A DNA stretch of 59,698 nt from an uncultured Bacilli bacterium (GTDB lineage Bacteria > Bacillota_I > Bacilli_A > RF39 > UBA660), in the NCBI GenBank assembly GCA_944363635.1, contig CALVUP010000009.1:1-59698 (forward strand), in the 5' to 3' direction. This document shows, one piece after another, positions 52,418 through 59,698 of the stretch. A program made the position numbers and the translations under genes. The first letter of the stretch is position 1. Every line of letters starts with the position of its first letter. The notes below the pieces were generated by a model. The model saw nothing but the letters and a program-made list of their open reading frames with translations. It was not told where the DNA came from and did not search any database.

Positions 52418-52990
52418 ATGAAAAGTGCAAAATTAAGTAATGAAGAATTAATCGATTTAATTGTTTTTGGATTAAAAGAAAATCACATAGATTCATCCAG
52501 TGTTCCTTCTAAAAAAATAGAAAATATAATAAAGAGATATGATGAACTTTGTGATGATTTTCAAGCAAAATATGTAATTGGCGAATTAGATACATTTAAA
52601 CGTGCTGCTTGCTTACTTGCGGCTATTAATGAAGAAGATTTAACAGAAGATGCTTTAAGCAGTGCATCTGTAGCAGTTGATACTGCTCTTAAAATGTGTG
52701 AAAGGCCTTATTGGAATATTGGAAAAAATTATAATATTCCATTCGCATTGAAAAGAATGAATTATAAAGAGGATCCATACGTATATGAGAAAACAAAAGA
52801 AACACTAACTACTGCTTTAGCACACGACTCTTCTTTACCTATAAGTTATTATTTAAATTTACAAATATATTATAATGTCATGGTGGAATCAAAACAACAA
52901 AAAGAAGAAAAGAAGCCAGTAGATGAAAGGGGCGTTCCTAAATTGAAAAGCAAAATTCATCATTTTTTTGCAAGGCATAAAAACAAGTAA
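52418..52990 (+). CDS. Unrecognised cytoplasmic protein, 190 residues
   Basis: Not recognised. Helical with no signal or membrane segment. A central part (RAACLLAAINEEDLTEDALSSAS) and a basic C-terminal tail (KLKSKIHHFFARHKNK). In-frame ATGs at 52412 and 52418 are both possible after AAAGGAAAG; 52418 gives the better spacing. The next gene starts 40 nt downstream and is also of unknown function. Confidence 0.55.
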   Translation: MKSAKLSNEELIDLIVFGLKENHIDSSSVPSKKIENIIKRYDELCDDFQAKYVIGELDTFKRAACLLAAINEEDLTEDALSSASVAVDTALKMCERPYWNIGKNYNIPFALKRMNYKEDPYVYEKTKETLTTALAHDSSLPISYYLNLQIYYNVMVESKQQKEEKKPVDERGVPKLKSKIHHFFARHKNK

Positions 52991-53030
52991 CAAAGTGTGT
53001 ATATTATAATAAAGCTATGGGGGAACATTT

Positions 53031-54140
53031 ATGCAGAATTTAAAAAAATTATGGGAACTTCAACAAAAAATATATATGGTTTATTCTTCTTTAGCAGAAA
53101 GTACATATGATGAAGAAGAAAAAAAGACGTATTTCAATTTATTAAAATTATTAGGTTTTTCTAAAAGTAAAATTATGAATCATATGAGTGATTCGGATAT
53201 TTCAAAAGCATTTGTTTTTATTCAAAAGATGAGAGAGGAAGAAGAAGGCAATTTAAAAGAATTGGATTTTGTGGATTTTTTGTATTATCCAGCGAATGAA
53301 AATGCACATTCTCTTTGTGTAGAAACTTTATATAATGAATTAGCACTCGAAAATGCGACAAGAAAAAAAGATGAAACGCAAGAAGAAATTAAAACATATT
53401 ATACGAAGGAATATTCTAATCGCAAAGCTTGTTATTTTTATGATTGCACATATTTTCAAAATCTCTGTGCTTTATATGAAGAACATAAAAATGAAATCTA
53501 TAAGAATGATTTAAAATATGTAAAGATGATGTATGGTTTTTTAGTGAATCCTTATATTTATGCATCTTTATGTGATGGTAAAGAATTGGAAGATGTTTCT
53601 TTAGATGCTGTGGATTTAAAACCAGATATGAATATTGAGATCAATGATGCGATTCTTTTTGATTTATTGGAAGATGGTGTGAACGAAATAGAAGAACTTG
53701 TTTCTCTTTTACAAGAGGATTCAAATCAAGAAGAGGATGAATCAAAAATAGAGGATGAACAAATCGTACCTAGTTTTTTGCGTTTAGATGGGACTTTAAC
53801 GCCAATGGATACGGATTTAGTAGATGCTCTGGAAATCGATCCTACTTACCCACAGATTTATTTGAGTTTGAAGCAATATGTTCTACCTTATTTTTTAAAG
53901 ATTCAAAACCGACAATATCAGAAGATGAATACATTTTGTGCTTTAATGTGTTTTATGCATATTAAAACATATACAATGATGGATTATGATACCATAAACC
54001 GAAAAGAAATCATTAAAAATTTAGCGACTAAAAATGAAAATTATGAAAAAAGTGAATATAGTTATAGTAAGGGACTTCTTGAAACTTTATATGAAAAACC
54101 AAAAATAAAAGAAAAAAAGAAAACAACCTTGTCAGAATAA
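53031..54140 (+). CDS. Unrecognised cytoplasmic protein, 369 residues
   Basis: Not recognised. Acidic, mostly helical, with a strongly acidic linker (about 215-245, ending EEDESKIEDEQ) separating two helical halves. No membrane segment or catalytic motif. It starts after a GGGGGAACATTT site and a TATAAT at 53005-53010. The rplS promoter lies inside its 3' end. Confidence 0.55.
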   Translation: MQNLKKLWELQQKIYMVYSSLAESTYDEEEKKTYFNLLKLLGFSKSKIMNHMSDSDISKAFVFIQKMREEEEGNLKELDFVDFLYYPANENAHSLCVETLYNELALENATRKKDETQEEIKTYYTKEYSNRKACYFYDCTYFQNLCALYEEHKNEIYKNDLKYVKMMYGFLVNPYIYASLCDGKELEDVSLDAVDLKPDMNIEINDAILFDLLEDGVNEIEELVSLLQEDSNQEEDESKIEDEQIVPSFLRLDGTLTPMDTDLVDALEIDPTYPQIYLSLKQYVLPYFLKIQNRQYQKMNTFCALMCFMHIKTYTMMDYDTINRKEIIKNLATKNENYEKSEYSYSKGLLETLYEKPKIKEKKKTTLSE

Positions 54141-54157
54141 AAGAACTATGTTATAAT
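54129..54157 (+). promoter_or_regulatory. rplS promoter
   Basis: TTGTCA, 17-bp spacer and TATAAT with upstream TG (TGTTATAAT). The -35 box is within the last codons of the preceding gene. Confidence 0.8.
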
Positions 54158-54163
54158 TATTAA

Positions 54164-54203
54164 CGTTGTGATCCGCTTTATAAATTTATATATGATCACG
54201 GGA
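54164..54203 (+). promoter_or_regulatory. L19 leader hairpin candidate
   Basis: GTGATC (54168-54173) pairs with GATCAC (54194-54199) around an AT-rich loop that holds a TATAAATTTATA palindrome. It lies in the rplS 5' leader. Bacillota often carry an autoregulatory L19 leader; this hairpin is a plausible small version, not proven. Confidence 0.5.
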
Positions 54204-54225
54204 AAAACAGAAAGGAAGAGATATC

Positions 54226-54564
54226 ATGAACGTAATTGACAGAATTACTAAAAAGCAAATGAATCCTGACATTCCTGAATTTAGAGTAGGAGATACTGTA
54301 CGTGTGGATGTTAAGATCATTGAAGGAAAAAGAGAACGTATTCAAGCTTTTGAGGGTGTTGTTATTGCTCGTAAGAGTGGTGGAATTAGTGAAACTTTTA
54401 CCGTTCGTAAAATGTCTTATGGTGTAGGAGTTGAAAGAATTTTCCCAATTCATTCACCAAAGATTGCTAAGATTACTGTTGTTCGTAAAGGTAAAGTAAG
54501 AAGAGCTAAATTAACATTCTTAAGAAATATTGTTGGTCAATATCGTATTAAAGAAAGAAACTAA
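54226..54564 (+). CDS. rplS: Ribosomal protein L19
   Basis: 112 residues, standard length. Seen: [53 protein letters not shown] and [11 protein letters not shown]. Monocistronic with its own promoter, leader and terminator. The usual trmD and rimM partners are not adjacent. Confidence 0.98.
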   Translation: MNVIDRITKKQMNPDIPEFRVGDTVRVDVKIIEGKRERIQAFEGVVIARKSGGISETFTVRKMSYGVGVERIFPIHSPKIAKITVVRKGKVRRAKLTFLRNIVGQYRIKERN

Positions 54565-54571
54565 CAAGAAA

Positions 54572-54606
54572 AAGATCAAACTGACCGTGTTTGATCTTAT
54601 TTTTTT
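54572..54606 (+). terminator. rplS terminator
   Basis: Perfect 10-bp stem AAGATCAAAC/GTTTGATCTT, loop TGACCGT, T-run. Confidence 0.92.
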
Positions 54607-54618
54607 ATTGGAGATGAA

Positions 54619-55164
54619 ATGATGGAGCAAGAAAAACAAAAGGAAAAGAAAAAAGAAAATTGGTGGAAGTCCTTACTTCCTTATATAATTATTTTTGTTA
54701 TTGTGATTGTATTTAAAACGTATTTTTATTCTCCTATTGTGGTAAATGGAGATTCTATGAAAAATACACTTCATGATAACGATGTTATGATTTTAGATAA
54801 AATTAGTTATAAGAGTCATAAGATCGAAAGATTTGATATTGTTGTTATTTATTTGGAAGATGAAAGAGAGTATATTATTAAAAGAGTTATAGGCTTACCT
54901 GGTGAGCAGATTGAATATAAGGATAATAAGCTTTATGTAAATGGTAAATATGTCGAAGAAAACTTTGAACATTATAAAACCGAAGATTTTTCTACGAAAG
55001 ATATTGGATATGAGATAATTCCTGATGGGAAATATTTGGTATTAGGTGATAATCGAGTTAATTCGATTGATAGTAGGTATTTAGGATATATTGATGAAGA
55101 TGATATTGAAGGTAAAACTTCGCTTGTACTTTTCCCATTTAACCGTATGGGAGTAAAAAAATAA
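54619..55164 (+). CDS. lepB: Signal peptidase I
   Basis: 181 residues, the short Gram-positive form. One N-terminal membrane helix (about 20-37), Ser46 in NGDSMKNT, Lys88 in YIIKRVIGLPGE, and LGDNRVNSIDSRYLG. This is the P-type enzyme, not the SipW (ER) type that would be expected for TasA-like substrates; no sipW is in the window. ATGATG follows TGGAGATGAA. Confidence 0.96.
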   Translation: MMEQEKQKEKKKENWWKSLLPYIIIFVIVIVFKTYFYSPIVVNGDSMKNTLHDNDVMILDKISYKSHKIERFDIVVIYLEDEREYIIKRVIGLPGEQIEYKDNKLYVNGKYVEENFEHYKTEDFSTKDIGYEIIPDGKYLVLGDNRVNSIDSRYLGYIDEDDIEGKTSLVLFPFNRMGVKK

Positions 55165-55186
55165 TTTGATAGAAAAGGAAATATCT

Positions 55187-55708
55187 ATGAAAAATATACG
55201 ATTATATATTCCAAAAGTAGAAGAGTACTGGTATGAAGAAAAAGTAGAAAAAGACCCTTTGTCTATGCATTATAATGCTGGATATGATGTAGACTATTTT
55301 GGTTATCATTATGATACGGGTTGTATTGATTTTCCTGAAGAAAGATGGCAGGAGGTCTATCAAAAAAGGAAAAAAGAAAAGAAGTATTTTGCTTATATAA
55401 AAGATCTTACTTTAGGACAATTTGTTGGGTATGTAGATTATAATTATGATTCAAAGGAGAAGAAATATTACTGTGGTGTTTTAATCGAAGCAAAACATCG
55501 TGGTAAAGGATATTCAAAAATTGCTTTACAACTGTTATGTCAAGAAGCAAAAAAGAATGGAATTAGGGAACTTTATGACAATTTTGAAATCAATCGACCT
55601 TTTACATTAAAAATATTTGAATCCGTTGGTTTTAAAGTAATAAAAAAAGAAGTATGGAAAAAATTTGGGGAAGATGTAGAAGGTGTTGTTGTAGGAATTA
55701 AGTTGTAA
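55187..55708 (+). CDS. GNAT acetyltransferase
   Basis: 173 residues. FVGYVDYNYD, then GVLIEAKHRGKGYSKIALQLLCQEAKK with the acetyl-CoA motif HRGKGYS, and FESVGFKVIKKEVW near the end. The substrate is unknown; RimJ/RimL-like. The start is the ATG after AAAAGGAAATATCT. It follows lepB closely and begins the accessory stretch. Confidence 0.82.
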   Translation: MKNIRLYIPKVEEYWYEEKVEKDPLSMHYNAGYDVDYFGYHYDTGCIDFPEERWQEVYQKRKKEKKYFAYIKDLTLGQFVGYVDYNYDSKEKKYYCGVLIEAKHRGKGYSKIALQLLCQEAKKNGIRELYDNFEINRPFTLKIFESVGFKVIKKEVWKKFGEDVEGVVVGIKL

Positions 55709-55721
55709 GATAGGAGTTTTT

Positions 55722-56915
55722 ATGAATTTAAAAGAAATCTATGAAAAAGTACAAACACCTAAACAACTCTTAGAATTTATGTCAAATCATATTCAGTATG
55801 GTTATTTAGGTAAAAATGAAAAAGTATATAAAGAAGAGGATCCTAATTTTAATAAAGATTGGGAAGAAAACTACATTTTAGAAGAAACAAAAGATATTTT
55901 ATTAACTGGAGTAGGCAACTGCTGGGATCAAGTGGAGTTGGAGAGAAGTTGGTTTTTAGAACATGGTTATGAAATAAAGACAATTTATGAAATGGTAAAT
56001 GTGCCTTATGAAAATGTTTATCCAACACATACTTTTTTAATGTTTAAAGATGAAAAAGGATATTGGAATTGGTTTGAAAATGCAGATTTTAAAAATCGTG
56101 GTATTCACACTTTTCCAACAATAGAAGAATTGCTTTATAAGCAGTATCAACGTTATGTTTCTTTTTTAAAAATGTTTTCAATTCGTGAGGAGGAGATTCC
56201 TCATATTATTATGAGAGAATATGATTGTCCAAAGAAAAACAGTAAAGTTCATGCTTTCCTTGCTCATGTAATGAACGGTAGACGTATTATTTTAGATAAG
56301 GAAGTGAAAAAAATGAAAAGAGTGGTATTTGCAACAAACAATCCAAGCAAAGCGCAAAGATTTTCCAAAGGATTGTTAGAAAAAGGAATAGAAGTTGTTT
56401 CTTTAAGGGATTTAAAGATCAATTTGCAAGTTGATGAAAATGGTAAAAATGCCATTGAAAATGCCAGGATAAAAGCTAGAGTGTGTTATAAGAATACACA
56501 TATGCCTACGATTGGAATGGATGATACTTTATATTTAGAAAATGTTCCAGAAGATAAGCAACCAGGGTTATTTGTAAGAAGAGTTCATGGAAAAACATTA
56601 AGCGATGAAGAAATGATCGAACATTATATCCATTTAGTCAAACAATATGGAAACAATGGTAAATTAAATTGTAAATGGATTTATGGAATGGTTGTTATAG
56701 ATGAATATGGTCATGAAAGTTCTTATACTTGGTCTAAAGGAAATTTTTATATGGTCGATGTTGCATCCAGCAAATTAAATCCAGGTTATCCATTAAATTC
56801 AATTTCTAAATATAAAAAAATCAATAAATATTTTACGGATATAACAGAAGAGGATAAAAAACTTTTGCAAGAAGATGAAAGTGATGTAGTTGCTTTTATT
56901 GTAAAAAGTATATAA
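55722..56915 (+). CDS. Transglutaminase-like domain fused to a HAM1/ITPase-like domain
   Basis: 397 residues in two parts. Residues 1-190: a transglutaminase-like cysteine-protease fold with Cys67 in GNCWDQVE, His103 in PTHTFLMF and Glu119/Asp122 in WFENADF. Residues about 198-397: a HAM1/RdgB-like nucleotide pyrophosphatase with VVFATNNPSKAQRFS, NAIENARIKA, MDDTLYLEN and PGLFVRR, the fold that clears inosine or xanthosine triphosphates. An internal in-frame ATG (56313, codon 198) is preceded by AAGGAAGTGAAAAAA, so the second domain could also be made alone. The fusion is unusual and its purpose unknown. Confidence 0.75.
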   Translation: MNLKEIYEKVQTPKQLLEFMSNHIQYGYLGKNEKVYKEEDPNFNKDWEENYILEETKDILLTGVGNCWDQVELERSWFLEHGYEIKTIYEMVNVPYENVYPTHTFLMFKDEKGYWNWFENADFKNRGIHTFPTIEELLYKQYQRYVSFLKMFSIREEEIPHIIMREYDCPKKNSKVHAFLAHVMNGRRIILDKEVKKMKRVVFATNNPSKAQRFSKGLLEKGIEVVSLRDLKINLQVDENGKNAIENARIKARVCYKNTHMPTIGMDDTLYLENVPEDKQPGLFVRRVHGKTLSDEEMIEHYIHLVKQYGNNGKLNCKWIYGMVVIDEYGHESSYTWSKGNFYMVDVASSKLNPGYPLNSISKYKKINKYFTDITEEDKKLLQEDESDVVAFIVKSI

Positions 56916-56951
56916 GGAAATCCACGGAAATAATTAAAAAGGAGTACCATT

Positions 56952-57077
56952 ATGGTAGGAATTGTTGTTGCCTCATCCAAAGAATAAGAAGCTGTTTTAA
57001 ATGAAGTACAATAGCAAATCCATATTTCAAAAGTAATAAATAAGATTCTTAATATGTATATTGATGATTTTATATAA
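56952..57077 (+). pseudogene. Decayed gene fragment with an intact ribosome-binding site
   Basis: A good AAAAAGGAGTACCATT site precedes an ATG, then MVGIVVASSKE, a TAA, EAVLNEVQ, a TAG, and twenty more open codons before TAA at 57075. Reading through both stops gives one plausible continuous protein start, so this looks like a gene remnant broken by nonsense changes. MVGIVVAS recalls a Rossmann-like N-terminus but the family cannot be named. Confidence 0.45.
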
Positions 57078-57112
57078 ATCAATATATATAGGAGATTCAA
57101 CTATAGAAGGAG

Positions 57113-57424
57113 ATGGTTCATATTTATAATGTTATTACATTGTGTGGTTCTATTCGATTTAAAGATGAATTTATAAAAGTACAAGAACAACTTACTTTAG
57201 AAGGAAATATTGTTTTTACCCCTAATTTTTTTCACAATCTCAAAACAACAGAAATCGATGTAGAAACGAAAAGAATGTTGGATGCGATGCATAAACAAAA
57301 AATAGATATGTCTAATGAGATATATGTAATCAATGTTGGAGGATACATTGGAGAAAGTACAAAATCAGAAATCAAATATGCTAAAAAGCATGGTAAAATC
57401 ATTCATTATTTAGAAAAAGAGTAA
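57113..57424 (+). CDS. Nucleoside 2-deoxyribosyltransferase-like protein
   Basis: 103 residues. ITLCGSIRFKDEF near the start, DAMHKQKIDMSNEIYVINVGGYIGESTKSEIKYA and a closing GKIIHYLE fit small members of the nucleoside deoxyribosyltransferase fold. Members exchange bases of deoxynucleosides or hydrolyse nucleotides. The AGAAGGAG site directly abuts the ATG, which is too close; a non-ATG start a few codons on cannot be excluded. It lies near the HAM1 domain, so both could act on nucleotides (inference). Confidence 0.65.
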   Translation: MVHIYNVITLCGSIRFKDEFIKVQEQLTLEGNIVFTPNFFHNLKTTEIDVETKRMLDAMHKQKIDMSNEIYVINVGGYIGESTKSEIKYAKKHGKIIHYLEKE

Positions 57425-57450
57425 TGCGTATGAAGGGAGCCTTAATAAAT

Positions 57451-57963
57451 ATGGATATCGCAATTATTTATTCTAGTGAAACAGGTAATACAAAAATGAT
57501 AGCTGAAGCTATTAAAGAAGAACTACCAAAGGAAAATATCGTTTATTTTGGAAATGCTACAGAAGAAATACCTAAAGCAGATCTTTATTTGATTGGATCT
57601 TGGACAGATAAAGGAAACGCTACTAATGCTATTGTAGATGTTCTTAAGAAAATAAAAAATAAAACAATTGCTTATTTTGGAACAGCCGGATATAAAGAAA
57701 GTAAGATGTACTATCGAAAGTTATTTGAACGAGTAAAAAGTAATATTGATTCATCAAATAAAATATTGGGATATTTTTATTGTCAAGGGAAAATGCCTAT
57801 GCAAGTTAAAGAAAAATATGAACGAATGATGATTCAAAATCCAGAAGATCTTCATTTAAAGGCTATGATTAAAAACTTTGCTAAAGCCTCAACACACCCG
57901 GATTACGTAGATATAGCTAATGTAAAAAAGTGGGTACAAAGTAAGATATTAAATAAAAAATAA
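57451..57963 (+). CDS. Flavodoxin-family protein
   Basis: 170 residues. MDIAIIYSSETGNTKMIAEAI is the FMN-phosphate loop of flavodoxins, followed by ADLYLIGSWTDKGNA and IAYFGTAGY. The C-terminal part has a CQGKMP segment found in flavodoxin-like proteins of anaerobes. ATG at 57451 gives the standard flavodoxin start; ATGs at 57424 and 57430 in the same frame overlap the previous stop region. Confidence 0.8.
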   Translation: MDIAIIYSSETGNTKMIAEAIKEELPKENIVYFGNATEEIPKADLYLIGSWTDKGNATNAIVDVLKKIKNKTIAYFGTAGYKESKMYYRKLFERVKSNIDSSNKILGYFYCQGKMPMQVKEKYERMMIQNPEDLHLKAMIKNFAKASTHPDYVDIANVKKWVQSKILNKK

Positions 57964-57984
57964 ACATTTGAAAGTGTGATATAT

Positions 57985-58379
57985 ATGAAGATAAAACCAG
58001 GATATATGTTTGTATTTTGATCGCTAGTTTCTTATTTATAATCATTGATAAGTTTATAATAGTAGAAAGTTTTGGTTGGTTAGAAACCATTCTATTTTTA
58101 CTTTGTGTTGTTCTTTTTATATGGAGCATGATAAATTTATATCCATTATTAAAAATATTTAAAGTATTTAAAATAATATTAATAGTCATTTCGATCGTTT
58201 TCATTCTATGGTTTTCTATGCTAAGTATAGATTATAAAAGACATAGAAATTTGTTTGAGCCATTATTTAATATTGTATATAGAGTAACTGAGGGGTACGA
58301 TATGAATATTCAAACAGGTCAAGTATATAAAAATAAAAGTACATTTTATTTATTTGGTATAAAAATAAATGAAGTTTGA
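57985..58379 (+). pseudogene. Small membrane protein gene with an apparent frameshift
   Basis: ATG at 57985 opens MKIKPGYMFVF and then hits TGA at 58018. The frame starting just beyond (58017-58379) encodes a membrane protein with two or three helices, beginning IASFLFIIIDKFIIV. One extra T in the T4 run at 58015-58018 would join them into a natural N-terminus. So this is either a real one-base deletion, a phase-variable tract or a sequencing error; a TTG start at 58017 would give a 120-residue protein without a ribosome-binding site. Confidence 0.55.
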
Positions 58380-58673
58380 TAAAATGAATGTAATACGAAG
58401 AATTGATTGGATTGTTGAGGTTAACAGGCCAATCTGTAATTCAGGTTAAAATTAGTAAATTTAATGTGTTTCATCATTTTGTTGAAATCAGCAAAATGAT
58501 AGAATTAAGTAAGACTGTGATGTGATACTAATGAATAATGATTTGTTGCGAGAAGAGATAGATAAATAGTAATTTATGTTACTCTACTAATCGTTGTTTT
58601 CTCCACTCAACGATTAGTATGTTTATTCTTTACAATAAGGAATTTACAATAATATCAAAGGAGGTAAAGAAGT
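58380..58673. other. Noncoding stretch before the XRE gene
   Basis: About 290 bp without a credible gene. It holds scattered direct half-repeats (AAAATGAT near 58470 and 58492) and the large hairpin at 58585-58619. It could include the 5' region of the regulator gene downstream. Confidence 0.4.
58585..58626. terminator. Large inverted repeat, terminator or operator
   Basis: Perfect 12-bp arms TACTAATCGTTG/CAACGATTAGTA around an 11-nt loop, followed by TGTTTATTC. The tail is a poor T-run, so it may instead be an operator for the regulator 55 bp downstream. Confidence 0.55.
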
Positions 58674-59279
58674 ATGAATCAAATAAAAATTGGAAAATTT
58701 ATTGCTCAACGCAGAAAAGAAAAAAATATGACACAAGCAGAACTTGCGGAGAAATTAAATATAACAGATAGGGCAGTAAGTAAATGGGAAACTGGAAAAG
58801 GTATGCCGGATTCATCAATTATGCTTGATTTATGTGGTGTACTTAATATTAGTGTAAATGAATTATTGAGTGGGGAGATGATTGAAATGAAAGAGTACAA
58901 TAACAAATCAGAAGAACTCTTACTAAAAATGACACAAGGAAAAGAAAAAAGAGATAAAGAGTTTTTAAATATGGAAATGTTTATTGGGATATTGGTATCA
59001 ATTATTTTAATTTTTTGTGTTTTTGTTGCTTCATTTGTTAATATGCCAGATTGGTTAAGAATTGGGTTAATTATTATAGGATTAATCCCATTTATTATCG
59101 GCGTTGGCTATGCAATTAAAATTGAACAAGTTGCAGGGTATTATGAATGTCAAAATTGCCATTACAAATATGTGCCAACTTATAAAGATGTTTTATTAGC
59201 AATTCATATAGGTAGAAAAAGAAAAATGAAATGTCCTAAATGTGGTAATATAAATTATCATAAAAAAGTAATAAATTAG
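58674..59279 (+). CDS. Membrane-bound XRE regulator with C-terminal zinc ribbon
   Basis: 201 residues. An XRE helix-turn-helix (about 5-62: IAQRRKEKNMTQAELAEKLNITDRAVSKWE), a linker, two membrane helices (about 100-120, 125-146) and a C-terminal zinc ribbon CQNC...CPKC. A one-component regulator tethered to the membrane. The strong AAAGGAGGTAAAGAAGT site defines the start. HTH-TM-zinc ribbon proteins of this kind are common in Bacillota but largely uncharacterised. Confidence 0.85.
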   Translation: MNQIKIGKFIAQRRKEKNMTQAELAEKLNITDRAVSKWETGKGMPDSSIMLDLCGVLNISVNELLSGEMIEMKEYNNKSEELLLKMTQGKEKRDKEFLNMEMFIGILVSIILIFCVFVASFVNMPDWLRIGLIIIGLIPFIIGVGYAIKIEQVAGYYECQNCHYKYVPTYKDVLLAIHIGRKRKMKCPKCGNINYHKKVIN

Positions 59280-59603
59280 TCATACAAATTATAATTTATA
59301 TAGTAGATTCGCGTCTACTTTTTCTTTTGTTTAAAAAGTATGTTATAATGTAATAGGTTTAAAACGAGGAAGTGATAAAAATGAATAATAATCCGATTCA
59401 ATGCTTGATACCAATTTATTTAACCCCTCTAAGAAATCCTTATAAATAAAGGGTTTGCGAGCATATAGATCTTACACGTTTTTTCAAAAAAACAGTAAAA
59501 AATAATAAAAAGCAATCAAAAATAGTTAAAAATGGGGTGTTTGTTTTTAGTTGATACCACAAGGTTAACCCCATAATATTTTGACGAGAAAGGAGAATAA
59601 TAA
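59280..59603. other. Noncoding region with repeats before the rhuM-like gene
   Basis: Contains the XRE terminator, a TGTTATAAT box at 59343-59351, a 22-codon reading frame (59382-59450) with GGAAGTGAT site, and an imperfect direct repeat: TTGATACCA...TTTAACCCC at 59405 and TTGATACCA...GTTAACCCC at 59551. AAATCCTT/AAGGGTTT near 59438-59460 forms an imperfect hairpin. May be the edge of a mobile segment. Confidence 0.4.
59302..59329 (+). terminator. XRE gene terminator
   Basis: AGTAGA/TCTACT stem with loop TTCGCG, then a T-rich tail. Confidence 0.75.
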
Positions 59604-59698
59604 ATGGCTGAAAAAGATTTACAAATAACAAATCATGATTTTTTAATATATAGAGATTCAAACAATGATGTTAAAGTTAGTGTAATGTTAATAAATAA
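59604..59698 (+). CDS. RhuM-family protein, N-terminal fragment cut by the window edge
   Basis: 31 complete codons: MAEKDLQITNHDFLIYRDSNNDVKVSVMLIN, after GAAAGGAGAATAATAA. The FLIYR...VKVSVML pattern matches the start of RhuM/virulence-associated proteins, which usually continue with WLTQxQIAELF. These genes are frequent in mobile or defence-type regions. Too little is present for more. Confidence 0.65.
   Translation, partial: MAEKDLQITNHDFLIYRDSNNDVKVSVMLIN

Noticed and set aside
59382..59450. 22-codon plus-strand peptide with an SD-like site
   Set aside because: Too short and part of the repeat-containing region; kept only as a note there.
59440..59661. 73-codon reading frame on the minus strand at the right edge
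   Set aside because: It overlaps the start of the RhuM-type gene, which has a good SD and recognisable family sequence; the antisense frame has neither.
1..59698. Mollicute-type code with TGA as Trp
   Set aside because: TGA cleanly ends rsmH, mutM, the 301-residue gene after it and the sortase, and tryptophans are encoded by TGG.
1..59698. tRNA, rRNA, tmRNA, RNase P RNA or SRP RNA genes
   Set aside because: No cloverleaf, TTCGAATC-type T-loop or other conserved RNA core was found by eye; a covariance-model scan would settle it.

Overview
This 59.7 kb window comes from a very AT-rich, single-membrane Gram-positive bacterium of the Bacillota, most likely a Bacilli or Erysipelotrichia-like gut lineage. 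The evidence is the gene content and order (mraZ-rsmH-ftsL-pbp, sirA-yneF, polA-mutM, yceD-rpmF, lexA next to polA, recD2, rnhC, rmuC), lipobox lipoproteins, a sortase and penicillin-binding protein, and the lack of any outer-membrane gene. TGA ends several genes (rsmH, mutM, the sortase), so the standard bacterial code applies. No rRNA, tRNA, CRISPR array or complete insertion sequence was found.

Layout: 0.2-1.3 kb (minus) holds yidD and a histidine-free TroA/ZnuA-like lipoprotein. 1.5-9.4 kb holds rnc, a CtpE-like P-type ATPase, a very large secreted BspA-type leucine-rich repeat protein with a TasA/camelysin-like N-terminus, and a phosphohexomutase. 9.5-14.7 kb holds sirA-like and yneF genes, an unknown gene, and a short division cluster preceded by three MraZ boxes. 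14.7-26.5 kb holds rnhC, cvpA-trxA, lexA diverging from polA-mutM, two genes of unknown role, a U32 peptidase, trmL and two anchored thioredoxin-fold proteins. 28.2-38.8 kb is one roughly 10.5 kb operon for a Tad-like (type IVc pilus) surface machine: a membrane-anchored DUF5011 protein, a class B-like sortase, a 984-residue cysteine-rich secreted protein, a pilin/TadE-like protein, two tandem SAF (CpaB-like) proteins, CpaF, TadB and TadC. 38.9-54.6 kb is mostly housekeeping (rhodanese, VTT protein, rmuC, yceD-rpmF, smc, recD2, ZIP transporter, rplS) with several lineage-specific unknown genes and a Clp-like ATPase with only one AAA+ module. 54.6-59.7 kb holds lepB and then turns accessory: a GNAT, a transglutaminase/HAM1 fusion, a decayed gene, a deoxyribosyltransferase-like protein, a flavodoxin, a frameshifted membrane gene, a membrane-bound XRE regulator and the start of a RhuM-family gene.

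Expression signals are consistent across the window. Many starts use a ribosome-binding site in the AGGTGAT register, several times fused to the upstream TAG stop. Many promoters have an extended TGnTATAAT -10 box, and most transcription units end in a clear hairpin plus T-run. recD2 stands out as probably leaderless. The most interesting items are the Tad/sortase/cysteine-rich operon, ribosomal protein L32 with an L27-type Prp cleavage signal, the transglutaminase-HAM1 fusion with its own internal ribosome-binding site, a 15-A tract inside mutM, and the histidine-free metal-binding-family lipoprotein.
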